The translations under genes and the position numbers were made by a program. Source: Absidia repens (lineage: Eukaryota; Mucoromycota; Mucoromycetes; Mucorales; Cunninghamellaceae). Taken from it: DNA of 64,000 nt. The number at the start of each line of letters is the position of its first letter. The first letter of the stretch is position 1. The notes beneath the pieces were generated by a model, which was not told the DNA's origin, made no database searches, and was given only the letters and a program-made list of their open reading frames with translations. The stretch is from the NCBI GenBank assembly GCA_002105175.1, contig MCGE01000014.1, forward strand, positions 496,001 through 560,000. Direction: 5' to 3'. Of this stretch, positions 12,144-23,919 are shown piece by piece.

Positions 12144-13091
12144 ATGAGTCACGTACATGGACCTGGTTGTAATCACGGCAGTGGTGGACAAACGCAAACC
12201 ATCAACATTGCGGATGCCAATGTGGCCCCTCCATTATATAAAAACATCGCTGGATTTTTACGTGATGAAAAAAAGTCAGGCATGAAGCAAAAACAGGGCG
12301 TTTTCAACGGCAAGCGTGTGGACTACTTCAAAGGTAATCAAGAAAAGAGAACAATAGCTGGATAGATGAGGGAAGGAATTGGGATTGGAAACGATTGACT
12401 GACTGTATGGCTGATTTTGTATCCTGTAGGCAAACAGGCTGTGAATGCATTATTGAAGGAAGGGTTTGCAAAGACCTTGCCCCAAGATGAAAAAAAGCCC
12501 AGTGAACGGTCAGATGCGGTGGCCATTTTGAACGAACTTGGACGACTTGGCTTTATATTATGTGTAGAAAGAGGGGATCCCATCAATGGCAAGCATACAC
12601 CAAGAGCTTTGCGTCCCTGCTCGGTGCAAGAAATGAATGAATCAGGCTACTATCTTTGGGTATGGGAAGGCTCACAATTACGTGTCTATCTTGGTGCAAT
12701 GGGTCTTGTTGGTGCTATCCTGACTGCGGTTTTGTTTCCTTTGTGGCCCGATTTTTTGAAGCTGGGCGTCTGGTATCTTAGTGTGGCGACGCTCGGTCTG
12801 TTAGGCGTTTTCTTCGGTATTGCTATTGTCCGCCTTATCCTCTTTGTCATTACTATGATTATCTTACCTCGTGGATTCTGGCTCTTCCCCAACTTATTTG
12901 AAGACTGTGGTGTGATCGATAGCTTTAAACCTTTGTATGGATGGGACGAACCAAAGCAGAAAAAGAAATCGGCTACTACCTCATCCACAGCGGCAGCAGC
13001 AACAGCAGCAACAACTCCGGCTCCGTCTTCTTCATCATCGCAGAAAGGATCATCGACTTCAACAACTGTGGAAACTGTTAAAGAAGATTAG
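12144..13091 (+). CDS. SEC62: Sec62 subunit of the ER protein translocon
   Basis: Membrane subunit that joins Sec61 and Sec63 for post-translational protein import into the ER. Two exons (12144-12333, 12430-13091) give 283 residues. The N-terminal cytosolic domain contains AGFLRDEKKSGMKQKQGVFN, GKRVDYFKGKQAVNALL and LGRLGFILCVERG. Two hydrophobic hairpin segments (about YLGAMGLVGAILTAVLFPLW and LGVFFGIAIVRLILFVIT) precede the conserved region ILPRGFWLFPNLFEDCGVID with DSFKPLYGWDE. An alanine/serine-rich, lysine-containing tail closes the protein. The start MSHVHGPGCNH is histidine-rich, which is unusual but in frame with strong context. An AATAAA lies at 13206-13211. Confidence 0.96.
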
Positions 13092-13754
13092 ATCATTGGG
13101 CTGAAGAGTAGATGCTTAGTACAGTAGTATTACTTAGTTTATATCATTTTTTTTTATATACATATTTATTTTTTTATTCATTTGACTCTTTTATTTTTAT
13201 TTTTTAATAAAATTTATCATTTTACTGGCCTTTGCTTTTAGAATTATGTGTTATGAAATAATGTTTTGTGGGCATGATCATACGTAACAAGTAAGTGCGG
13301 CGCATTGAAATAGGGGATAGTTGTGGAAGTTTGGCATAAGAAAATAAAAGGGGCACATTTGCGGAAAATCAGATAGAAAAGGGGAGTAGTTGGACAAAAA
13401 ACAAAAACAAAAAAACAATGTACATGTTATCATCACTTCAATATATTGTTGAAGTTAGACAAATTGACAACTGAATAGTATATGTGGTTTTTATTAGTAA
13501 TACAAAATACAGCGTTTAAAAATGATAAAACTAGCATAAAAAAAAGGGGGCAGATAATCTTACAATTGAACGAACGCGTAAAAATCCAAAAAAAAAAAAA
13601 GATCCATTGTTTTGGCAATTTGATTAATCAATAGGTGATAGTTTTTCGTTGTTTTTTATTTCATATAGACCACTACACTATTTCACCACTATACTAAAAC
13701 TATGTCATGATCAACAAAAAGAAAAAAAAAAAAAAGAAAAAAAGCGATTCCCCA
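13092..13754. other. Intergenic region between convergent SEC62 and AMPK beta genes
   Basis: Holds the SEC62 3' UTR (TTAGTTTA near 13134, AATAAA at 13206-13211) and the 3' region of the opposite gene. The rest is AT-rich with A-runs (13398-13415, 13723-13742). The short minus frame at 13433-13618 has no recognisable features. Confidence 0.7.
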
Positions 13755-15511
13755 TCAAACAGGTCTATAATACATTGTTGTCACATACTATTATATTAAG
13801 GGGTGAGAAGGTTTGGTTAGTCATCAATTCCATTTTCGCGTTTCTTATCTTTACCTTTTTCCTATACCGAGTAGTAGAAGATAATGCCATGACATGATCC
13901 TTGATAGAGCATGCATATAAATGGTTGAGAGTCACATGATGAGGGACAGGGAGCACCGAATTATCTTCATTGCTGACCGCATGAGAGTTCAACAGGACCT
14001 TTTCTAGATGAGGGGGTAGACTTGGAGGTTGAGGTTGTTTTCTTTCCCTTTCAAGAATATTCCGCTTTTGCTGAGGATCCATAACGCCGCCACCACCGCT
14101 TGTTGAAGCTGTTGCATCATCACTACTCGTGTCTTTTTGTTGCATGGCTTCCGATAATAGCAGCAATTCTTTTGGGATCTCTGATGTGTATTCTTCTTCT
14201 TCCTTCTCTGTAGTAGACGCTAATCTTCCACCATCTGATGCTTCCTGGCCAAGCTCATCATCCATATCATCTTCATCCATCACTTGCAAATAGTTAACGA
14301 GATTGCCATCCGGATCGGTTGCGGTTTCCATATCATTTGAGCATTTCCATTCGTCGTCCACAATGAATTTTAGTCGATGTGTACCAAGAGGCAGATCTAC
14401 CACAGTGTTGAAATCATGTGTACTAAATAAAACATCACCATTGCAAAAACGAGAGACAAATTCAGTAATTAGTCATCCATGATTTTTTTTACTTTATGAT
14501 TCAAAAAAAAAAAAAAAATTGACTTACCTTTTCACCAATTTGATCTTATGTTTCCAACCATTGAACGTTCCAGTTACGTATACGTTATCGCCACCTTGAG
14601 TCCATGTGATGATTGTCGGTACACCTAACAGAGTAAAATATAACAGGAGTGAATACCATATCATGTCAATTATTTTCCTTTACAACCTCATACACACACA
14701 CACGCACACACACGGTTTTACCTGAATCAGTAGGGGCTTTTTCTTTTGGAAATGTATCCGATTTGGTGTAAGAGACAGGAGAAGCAGGAGATGAAGAGTT
14801 CAGTTGTAGTTGTTGTAATTGAAGCCTTGGAGGTTGTTTCTGTTGATGTGCTGTAGATACTGATGGAGAAGGTTGTTGAGATGTTGGTTGAGGCGGTTGG
14901 TAAGTCGAGGAAGTGGAAGGCGAGACCATGTCTTCGTCCGTAGGCTCTTGTTGCTGATTCACACTCAAGCCGCGTGCGCGATAATAAGGTCCGCTGATGG
15001 ATTGACGATGAGACCGTTGTGATTGCTGTTGATAGCTTGCAGAGGATGGTTGTGGATGATGGGTGGAAGAGGCCGACGACGATAAAGAGCCACCACCATA
15101 CCATGGACTTGATGCACCTGTACTGGATACCCAGCCTGATTTGCCTGGGACTGGCTTCGGTGAAGAAGTTGTGTCGATAGGAACCGTATTGCTCGTGGAG
15201 CTTGTCCAGCCACTGCTACCGGAGGTGATGTTTGGATTGGTCATTGTGGTTGTCGAAGTTGTACTGGGTTCAGTAATGGAAATTTGAAAAGGTGTTTGTG
15301 AGTGACCAAATGGTGGAGCAGATGAGTCGCCTTGGTGCTGCTCCTGCTGTTGAATTTGTCGTTGTTCCGTAGATAGTTCCTCAGTATACTGTTTTGGATT
15401 GTTGTTGCTGGATCCGTAATGTTCCTGGTGGTCAGTTTTCTCTGTTATTTCTGCTGCTGTAGATGACGTTGTTGGGTTTGTTTGCTGCTCGGTAGATGCC
15501 GAGTTTCCCAT
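13755..15511 (-). CDS. AMP-activated protein kinase (SNF1) beta subunit
   Basis: Scaffold of the SNF1/AMPK heterotrimer, binding the kinase and gamma subunits and glycogen. Four exons (15511-14722, 14624-14528, 14422-13855, 13787-13755) give 495 residues. The protein starts MGNSAST, a classic N-myristoylation signal as in animal beta subunits and yeast Sip2. About 255 disordered S/T/Q/P-rich residues precede the CBM48 glycogen-binding domain (TIITWTQGG, VTGTFNGWKHKIKLV, LPLGTHRLKFIVDDEWKCS). The C-terminal ASC domain contains LPPHLEKVLLN, VLPVPHHVTLNHLYACSI and VMALSSTTRYRKKYVTTMYY. The final exon is only 33 nt and completes the conserved last residues (YVTTMYYRPV). An acidic, serine-rich insert separates CBM48 from the ASC domain. 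Confidence 0.95.
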
Positions 15512-15999
15512 GGCAAGACTTGTTTAAGAGTGAGAGAGTAAAAGGGTAATATACAATAAGGACAGAATAAGTGTACGTATAATGTATATGCCACAAAGTG
15601 TATGTCAAAATTCTGGTTCCTTTTTCAAATAAGCCAAATGGAAATCAAGGTGGTATGAAATAAAAAATAAAAGAGATAACAAGGCAAAATGAGAAACAAC
15701 AAAAATTATAAGCGATCAAAGCGGACTTCAAATACCGACAAAGTTCAAGTGGTAGTCATTGTTTGAAGAATGAGTGTATAATATGAAGCTTTATTCAAGG
15801 TCAATAAATACAACAAAATAAAATATAGAATAAAACTAAACTAAACTACTTGAATAATAAAAATGGGGAGGGTAATGGGTACTTCACCTATACCAAACTA
15901 TCTATGTAATCATACTATACTATACTACTACTATTACTATTATTACTACAACTAATAATAATACTAATAATAATAAAATTCTACTATCTGCTTGTCCAC
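15512..15999. other. Intergenic: AMPK beta leader and CK2 beta 3' region
   Basis: AT-rich spacer with trinucleotide-like ACT/AAT repeats at about 15918-15975 just downstream of the CK2 beta stop (minus strand), and tandem AAACTA units at 15833-15848, which read TAGTTTAGTTTAG on the coding strand. No gene seen. Confidence 0.65.
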
Positions 16000-16922
16000 C
16001 TATTTTTGCTCTTCCCTCAGTTTTGATTCAAATTGTTCACGAGCTTGATCTTGCCACCTGTGTTGTTCAGCAATTTCATGGATCTTGAAACCAAAGATAC
16101 GAGGGGAATAGCGTTCATAATTTTTAGTTGGAAGATAAGAAGGGTGAACTTGGAATAACATGTGAGGCACCGAGGTTCCGAAATAAGCACCATCAATCGA
16201 AGCATGTCTTGATGATTTGGGGTTGTAGATATCTTCACACCGAGGACAATATAATTTAACAGTCTTAGTCATAGGCACATCTGATAATCCAACAGGTAAT
16301 AAGGGTTGCAAGTTGCAGAGTACTCGAGGGCAGCGACCAAATTCTGCTTTCTTATACTTGTCCAGCTATATATCGTATAACAAATGAAAATATTTTTAAT
16401 ACTGAGTCAAGTTGTTTTCATTTGTGTGTGCCTTGTTATCCCGTATTACCATCTTGGCCAAACCACGTGTAGTGATAACAAAACGTGCATGAATCAATCC
16501 ATATAAATGTCGTGCTGCTTTCTCCACTTGTTCCCGTACTTTTTCATCCAAACTGTCTTCATCTACCATCATAAAATAAAGAAATCAGTCCAGTCCATCT
16601 ATTATGTCGGCTGTTGTGATTTATCTCGGGGTATAAACTTACCTAGATTATCGGTGATCATATCCAAGGCTTCAAGATAATAGTGCTGTACTTCGGCATT
16701 AAGACCAGTCAAGTTGAATCTGTCCAAAATATATTCTTCATCCACTTCGCAAAAGTATTCATTGCCCTTGGTATTCAAAAACCAATCAATCCAGTATTTG
16801 GCGTAGTCGCTGTCAGATCCACTGCTCATATCGTCCACTATAAACACAATGATGAATTAGATGGTAAACAACATTTTTCTTTTTCTTCTTCCTTTTCTGC
16901 GGCTAACAATCGCTCACTTACT
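16000..16922 (-). CDS. Casein kinase 2 regulatory (beta) subunit
   Basis: Regulatory dimer of protein kinase CK2. Coding exons are 16922 (the A of ATG only), 16837-16643, 16562-16450 and 16365-16000, giving 224 residues. Diagnostic stretches are [48 protein letters not shown] and the C4 zinc site ([32 protein letters not shown]), followed by [19 protein letters not shown]. The acidic loop present in animals is short here (DEDSLDEK). The donor at 16921 follows an A and the next exon begins TGGACGATATG, so splicing creates ATG GAC GAT ATG; translation could also begin at the second ATG (MSSGSDSDY), three codons later. The transcribed leader exon upstream of 16922 has an in-frame stop. Family is certain; the start is inferred. 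Confidence 0.93.
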
Positions 16923-17061
16923 TGTATAAGATTAAAAACTGTACTTGCTTGTTTGTAAGGAAGGGAAGGATCAAGTGCCAAGATGGGAATAAAATTGATA
17001 AAATGCCTATAAATATATGTATATGTATATATTATAAAAAATGACATTAATAACAAGTATT

Positions 17062-17106
<45 letters not shown>

Positions 17107-17324
17107 TCAGTTCAAAAAGGAGAGAGAAAAACTTACAGTTGATTTGAATGGAATCCTGTCTTATCTACAAGAAAGAAGAATTTGCAAAAAAAAAAAAAAG
17201 TTTTTTTGAGGGGCTGCCATTTTCAATTCCGACAATCACTGGGTTTCAAGCAACAGCTCACAATAAAGCAGGGACAAAAATGATGGCTTTATTAAAACCC
17301 ATCAACCATCTTTTTTTCATTCAT
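16923..17324. other. CK2 beta leader and NST1-like 3' spacer with TA/TG microsatellite
   Basis: Contains the probable CK2 beta 5' UTR exon(s): a leader exon from about 16989 to 16923 follows a TTTATAG acceptor. A (TA)n tract at about 17060-17082 runs into a (TG)n tract at 17082-17107. A possible earlier leader exon ends at a GTAAGT donor near 17139. Confidence 0.5.
17060..17107. repeat. Compound TA/TG microsatellite
   Basis: About eleven TA units run directly into about thirteen TG units in the CK2 beta leader/NST1-like spacer. Confidence 0.9.
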
Positions 17325-20300
17325 TCAATTGTCTTGTATGTGCGAGGGTAAGGACGAATATGCAAAGGGGGTTGTGGATAAGAGTGGTGGGGGTAAAGAG
17401 TTGGTTGGAAGGAATGGGTGGTATTGTTGTTGTTGTTGAGGCAACGAGAGCGACGGTCGTCGTGGAGGAGGGTTTAAAAAAGTATGGGATGAAGACAAAG
17501 ACGGGGGAATGGTATTTGTATTATGACTAAGAGAAGAGTTGATGTTGTTGGGTAAACTATCTGAGGGGAATAATGAGGTTGGCGAAAGGGCATTGTGTGA
17601 TAAAACGCTTGATCTTCGGAGTAGCAATGGATGATCCGCAGAAGGTATACTTGGTGTCGTTATCGTCGATGGTTGTGATGTTTGTATTGCAGTTGCAGAT
17701 GTAGTTGATGTCAAATCGCAAGTAACCACGATGCCATGTTGATGATGATGTGTACATTGAAACCCGCTTTGGGGGGATTGCGCCAAAATTCCATGGAGTT
17801 CACGGATGTCGATTTGTGTATCGCAATATAGATCATTTATCATTTGGTGCAATTGTATCAAGGTGTGGTAGGTTGTTGTGTCGTCAAGGAAGGATGTTAT
17901 CCGCGAAATTTCGTCTAATTTTCGATAAGCTGCTTTTGCTCTTTCTAGTAGCACTGAATGTTGATCCACCTATCAAAAAGAAACCAAAACGCATTAACGT
18001 AACTTTCCTCTTGATTTTGCATAACTCCACTTACTAGAGTATCTCCGAATAATTTGTCGTGTATAGTTTCTGTAATCATCGTGGTTGCACTCCAGCCTAA
18101 AAAAAAGAAATCGGTCAAGTCACGGAAACGTCAATAGCGAAGTCCTCCGTTTATCACCCTTCTGCCCCCACCTCTTTGTATTACCGTTTTTCCATTCATG
18201 AGCTGATGATTCCATTGAGAATTGTACTTCTCGATCCAAAAACTTGTCTGATATGGATTGATGATGGTCAGTCAGATCGCCGTCTATATGTGGGATTGGT
18301 GCTGCTGTCGTAATTGATGATGTTCCTATTCGATACGAAAATAAAAATAGAATCAGATAAGTGTAGCGTACTTCCCAACTTATGTTCGTTTGTTACCTTT
18401 ATTAGATTCACCAAAAAGAAAATTGGAAAATAATGAATGATCTGTTCCACCGCCAGTGTTTGCAGAAACCTGGTGATTCCCAGTTTCCAGAGCACCATTC
18501 GTTTCTTGAAGACCACTTTCCGAACCAGCTTCATGACATCGATTTATCACCGGACTACCAATAGGACCTGCCGCTGCTGAAGACCGACGGACGTGATTCG
18601 AAGGTATTGAGATACTAGGACTGGTGACTGTATTCGATGATATTGCCTTTGGTGATGATGTGGTGACCGTTGAAGATGGTGATGAATTTGGTGTATACAA
18701 TTGTCCACAAGACTTAAAGGATGACCTTTGTGAAGATAAGCTCTGCTCCACTGTATGGTGGAATGGGGTGCCGTCTATATTAAACGCTGATGGTAATACA
18801 CCTATAGATGAAGCTAATGGTTGATGTTCAGGGCACAGTGATGGTGCTGATGCTAGAGGTGGTAATACATTGTCTAATTGTTGTGGCGCAAGAAAAGGAT
18901 GAGAAGGTTGAAGAATATCTGAAAACGGTTGAGATGGTGGCGAAAAAAGGGTGGTTTGCTGTAGATCAGAAGATGGTATTGGATCAAGAAGAAGTGTGGG
19001 GTTTGGTATCAAAAACTGATGTTTCAGTGCGTCAGAGTTGATATGTGGTGATTCGACAGAAGGAGAAGAGCAGGTATCTGATTGAATTATTGATGCTGAT
19101 GTTGATAATGACGACAGTGCTGTAGGAGCTGGTGTAGAGCGTAAATCTGATGATGTAGATGTTATGATAGAGTTTTGGCTTGTGTTGGTGATATGATCAG
19201 ATGCTTGAGTACATCCCTTGACTTGGCGATTGTGGTGAAGAATTTGTTCCCTAAGCTCACGGTCGCGGCGTGCCAGTTCATCCTTGAGTTCCTTTTCCCT
19301 TCGTTCCTTTTCCTTCAAGAATTCCTTTTCCCGGTGATCAACTTCTTCCTTTTCCTTGCGTTGTCGTTCCTTTTCTGCAATTCGTTCCTTTTCTTCTTTG
19401 AGCCTTCGCCGCTTGTCCTCTTCCTTGAGTCGTTTTTCTTCCTCCTTAATTCGTCGTTCGTCGTTTTTTTTCTGTCGTTCCAGTTCGCGTTTTTGTCGGT
19501 CATTATCCACTTTTTGTTGTTGTTCAGCACGCTTCTTCGCTTCGTCTGCTAGCCGTTGAGCTTCCTTGGCAAGGCGTTCTTGTTCCTGTTGTTGCTTCAA
19601 CTGCCTATATAATCAACAGCAGAAAGATTTGTCAGTCATTTTTTCTTATTATTACTTTGTTATATATATATATATATATATATTACCGTTTTCTATCTTT
19701 CTTAAGTTCCTTGTCACGTTGTTTCTTGAGTTCCCGATCCTGACGCTGCCGATCTTCTTCTTCCAACTCTTGTAAAAGTCGTTGCTGTCGTTCCTTGGCC
19801 ACCTTTTCACGATAAGCAGCAAGTACCCGTTGTTCAAACATTCGAGCAGCAAATATCTGGAACATTCTTCGACCTTCTTCCATGCGTTGGACCTCGGTGC
19901 GGACGTCCTATAAAATACATACATAAATTTAATATAGACTTTATAGTGTTATCAGTCACTGAATTTTCATTTTTTTCCGAGTTACCTCTTCATTTTCATC
20001 TTCATAAATCTCGTCATCATCATCCTCTTCATCATCGTAGTATTCAATATCTTGATCCAAGTGTACTTCATCATCACGTTGCAATCGTCGTTCAGCTAGG
20101 CGTTCCATCATGTCCAAAAACTTTTTGCCGTCATTTTTTAGAAGGTCATCCGCCACAGTAAGAATGCCACCTAATTATAGTAAGGGAGAAGTCAAATTAG
20201 CACCCACGTTCACAACATTTTATATTTTGATAAGGAGAGTTGCCTATTTATTACCTTTCACAGTCAAACTGTTCCCAAAGTTAAAATAGTCACCACCACC

Positions 20301-21626
20301 AGTATTCGCTCTTCGTGCCAATCGATTTGCCTCCAGCTTTTCCACTTCGTCCTGGTACGAATCTGAGAAATCATCGTCGGATATTTCCAAATTATGTTCA
20401 TCATCAAGGTGGGTATCAAATCCGTTTTCATCCGCTCCAAAGAGGCCATCATTTTCGTCGCCGTTATGATCCCCCAGTACATGTATCCTGTCGTCATCGT
20501 CGTCCTCATCAACATCATCGTCCAAGCAATCCTCAAAATAAGAATCTTGCAAGGTGGGTACTGCTGGATAGCCATGTAGAGTTCGTTGCGCATAATATTG
20601 TTGGTGATTGGCATACTGTTCCAGTTCCTCATAATAAGCATCATATAAAACTTCCAATTCGTCTTCAATGGCCGTTCTAAATATAAAATATAAGCCAAAG
20701 TATCAGTCAGTGTACTTACCCCCTCACCCTTCTACCTTTCCTACAACTATTACTAAATCCACGTACCTTTTTTTCCCACAAACGGAGCAGTTGCAGCTGT
20801 GCTTCTGCTGCTCTTTCATTTTCCGTAAGACAGCTTCTTTTTCAACCTTGACTAATGATCGTCTTTCGTCTTCGCCTAATTGTAACCAGAATTCCCGAAT
20901 TCTTTGGCGCTCATCTGTGTTATCCATGCTTGTTGACCAAAATTCATCCTTGTCGTGGCTTTTCTTTGTCGATGATAGAGCGGTTCCTAATGTTGTGCTG
21001 TTGCTTTTATGCTTGTCACTTCGGTGTCCGATTGTGGTGGTGGCGCTATTGGGTGTGATTGATTTGGCGGCAGAAGACATATGGTACTGCTGGTAGTAGT
21101 GGTGACTGAGTGATCCAGTTGGAAGCTGTCTAGAATGAGATAATGGCGACTGTGATGTTGGTGGTGGTGGCGGGGACGGTGGGTTATTGACACGAGTACG
21201 GTTTTGGAAAGACATAGTAGTGAGCAATTCACCGTCATTATGATGGCATTGGCGTTGGCGTTGGTGTAAGTCGGGAACATGGGCAGAAGTCACAGTTACA
21301 TCCATATTTGATTGAGCATCAAATGAAGCATCCAGAGGTATCATAGGTATCGTTGACGGCTGTTGAGAATTGAGCTTGCTTTTCTTCTTTTTCTTCTTTT
21401 TCTTCTTCTTTGATTTGGAAGATGGTTCTAAAATAGGTTCAGGATGAGTGTCAGCGCCATTGTGTAATGTGTCCTGAGAAGTATGACGTGAGGAAGGCTG
21501 TATAGAAGAAGGCAAATCGTTCATTACTGATATGGTATTGTTTGTTGATTTAGCTGCTGTGTTCTTCATATCCAATATCGTTCGTAAATAAACAAATGCA
21601 ACAGTGTAATCATAAGGTTGATCCAA
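17325..21626 (-). CDS. NST1-like stress-response coiled-coil protein
   Basis: Member of the fungal NST1 family, linked in yeast to salt tolerance and mRNA decapping factors. Eight exons (21626-20767, 20676-20255, 20170-19986, 19907-19687, 19604-18397, 18325-18185, 18096-18035, 17969-17325) give 1247 residues. Order of regions: disordered S/T-rich N-terminus with a poly-lysine block; family core [20 protein letters not shown] and [19 protein letters not shown]; acidic segment; [39 protein letters not shown]; then a very long charged coiled coil (about residues 520-700); then a low-complexity S/T/P tail with a shorter helical patch ([20 protein letters not shown]). An in-frame Met at 21569 ([10 protein letters not shown]) is an alternative start. 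Only the core is diagnostic; the C-terminal extension is not recognised. Confidence 0.85.
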
Positions 21627-22481
21627 AACAAAATGGGTGAGGGGGGAATAATAAGAAAAAAGATAAAAGATATATAGGAAGAAAAGAAAAAAGATGGAAA
21701 GGATAAGACAGGGATAAAAGTAGAAAGAGAAAAAATAAGGAAAAAAAGCGTGGTCTTTAAAATGAGCTGAGGGTTTTGTGATTTACCCACCCACTGGCTC
21801 TTTTCTGCCCTTCTGCCTGTATGCAGTCACATGATCGCCGGATGTCTAGTATGAGTTTCCACTGATGAACTTTTTCACACCAATGCAGGGTTGGTGGATG
21901 TTTAAAGATAAAGGTCATGATGTAGGGTATTTTAATAATATAATATATCCACTAGAAAAAGGTATCATGTAAATATGAAGATGTAAAAATAATAAGTCCT
22001 GATGAATAAGGGGATTGGTGTATCATTGCAAATTCTAGCATTTATGCAAACCATATAAATAAAAAATAGAGACGAATATTATCTCAAAAAAAAAGACATC
22101 CCAAACAATCGTCCCAGGCACATCCACATCCACAGTGAATTGCGCATCTAAAGACACAACAAAAAATACATTTAAACGCACACAAACATCCAAACTACAC
22201 ACACACACACACACATCCAAAATACACACGCACACACGCACATTTATACATACATACATACATACATACATACATACATACATAACATATGATAACCAAC
22301 CACACATATATGTATATATACATGCATGCAACTCAAACGATCATCCATGCTTCACACACGTATACCATTTCAATATTATATAAACTAATCACAAACAACC
22401 CATTCATATAAAATTTTAAAAATCAAATTCTTTATTTTATTGAATAATATAATCATCATCATCACCATTTGAATATCCTAT
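21627..22481. other. Intergenic spacer with microsatellites
   Basis: Contains the NST1-like leader and the SmD2 3' region. (AC)n at about 22195-22214 and (CATA)n at about 22247-22284 create a chance open frame on each strand, which should be ignored. No gene seen. Confidence 0.75.
22195..22284. repeat. AC and CATA microsatellites
   Basis: Simple tandem repeats: an AC dinucleotide run at the left, an ACAC/GCAC-rich bridge, and about nine CATA units at the right. Confidence 0.9.
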
Positions 22482-23166
22482 TTACACAGTGTTTCGTAGC
22501 ACTATAAACGATGAAAGAGCGCGAAGAAAGTAAGTACGACAATAACCCCTTCCTCCCCCCGCCAGTAAAGTCGAAACGATTAATTGTCAGAACTTACCGA
22601 GAACAACCGTATCGCCACGAAGAAACATTTTGCTAACAAATCGATCCTTATTGACCGCTTTGGCTTTTGTTCCCTTTCCAGTTTTTGGTGTTTCAGTCCA
22701 CATCTATTGAATAATCGGAGACCAATTGGTGAGAGCATGAGTTTATCAGTATACCATTCTATCTGTCAGCCATCCTCCCAACCTTTGCAATTCTTCAATA
22801 TACCTCTTTGACATTTTCAAGCACCATGTTACAATGACGGTCAAAGGCCTTGACACGAGCCAAAAGTTTGTGATTGTTGCGACAACTGATAAGGACTTGG
22901 TTGTTATTCTTTACGGATTGCTGAAGTACTGATAACGGTCCGGTATTGAATTCCAATTCTTCTTGTTGGCGTAATTCTTCTTCGGTCATTTCCGATCGCG
23001 CCTTCGTTGCTACCGCGCTGTTATTGTAACGGCAATTGATGATAACATGATGATTTGTACAAATAAATAAAATAATAAAGTTAGTCAATCGGATGAATAA
23101 ACTATTCTGCTTTCCATTATTTGTGAGTGCACCCTATTTTTGCTTTTATACCAATAGTTACCTCAT
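22482..23166 (-). CDS. SMD2: Small nuclear ribonucleoprotein Sm D2
   Basis: Core Sm-ring protein of spliceosomal snRNPs. Four coding exons (23166-23162, 23017-22804, 22703-22598, 22501-22482) give 114 residues. The body matches SmD2 almost residue for residue: [73 protein letters not shown]. The first coding exon is only ATG AG, joined to C GCG GTA to give [13 protein letters not shown]; the ATGAG is followed directly by GTAACT and the next exon is preceded by AATAACAG. The last exon supplies VLRNTV and the stop. Sm1 and Sm2 motifs are complete, so the gene looks functional. No other start gives the family N-terminus. Confidence 0.95.
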
Positions 23167-23526
23167 GGTGATATGGATATAAGAAGGATGTGTGTTGATG
23201 AAAGAAGAAATGAAAAAAAAAAGACCAACCCAAAAAAAAAACAATAGCAGTCTCGACCGGAATTTAAAAATAAACCCAAAAATGCCCAAGTGCACAATGC
23301 AAAAGACGCCAAAAAACACAGCCTAAAAATAAGCAGACTGTCAAAATGACGTTGGGACCGAGGATATCATTATCATGCATATCATATTTTATTAGAAAAA
23401 GAATATTGGTAGTTAAGATAAGGCAACAACAAACAAAAAATAAAAATAAAGGTAAATAATAAATGGTAAGGGTGTGGTAGTGATATGATACTACTTCGTA
23501 TTATTATAAAAGAGAGGGCAGGGCAT
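23167..23526. other. Intergenic spacer between SMD2 and the MGCC gene
   Basis: AT-rich with A-runs. It should hold the SMD2 promoter and the downstream gene's 3' UTR. A poly-A/AAAT-rich stretch lies at 23399-23462. No gene or RNA seen. Confidence 0.6.
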
Positions 23527-23919
23527 TCATTTCTTTTCGTTAGGGTTCATTGGATGGATACGTTGATTCGATGGAAGTTGAGGAGGTATAGTCCCTTGCA
23601 TTGTCGGATCCTTTGGTGCGGATAGAACGGGTTTATCATGATTCGAAGTGTTCTATTAACAAGAAGTAAGATCAAACAACATTAGGTCTTTTTTCTTTTG
23701 ACTGTTTATTGTACCTTTTCTTCCAAGATAGTTTCATTGTTTTCAGATACATGAATATAATGAGTGCCTTGACCTTCTGCCACATGATGAGCTACACCGT
23801 CGCTGTCCAAGGTAACTTCATACACTGTAGGCTACATATAAAAATATGATACAATATCAGATCAATGTAAAAAAAAATTCATTTGATAATACCTTTTCAA
23901 CCGAATAGCAGCATCCCAT
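23527..23919 (-). CDS. Small putatively acylated protein (MGCC start), unknown function
   Basis: Three exons (23919-23893, 23831-23715, 23652-23527), all phase 0, give an 89-residue protein that I do not recognise. It begins MGCCYSVEK, which fits N-myristoylation on Gly2 with palmitoylation on Cys3/Cys4, as in small membrane-tethered signalling proteins. The middle (TVYEVTLDSDGVAHHVAEG, THYIHVSENNETILEEK) is polar and acidic, and the tail (PTMQGTIPPQLPSNQRIHPM) is proline-rich. Splice sites are canonical and codon use looks like the neighbours, so a real gene is likely. No transmembrane segment. Confidence 0.75.

Noticed and set aside
14727..15287. Other-frame and antisense frames in the AMPK beta N-terminus
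   Set aside because: By-products of low-complexity S/T/Q/P codons; only the MGNSAST frame links to CBM48.
22195..22284. Possible CRISPR-like array
   Set aside because: These are simple microsatellites with no unique spacers, and the genome is eukaryotic.
22035..22383. Overlapping frames rich in Cys/Val/Tyr or Thr/His
   Set aside because: They are translations of the AC and CATA microsatellites.
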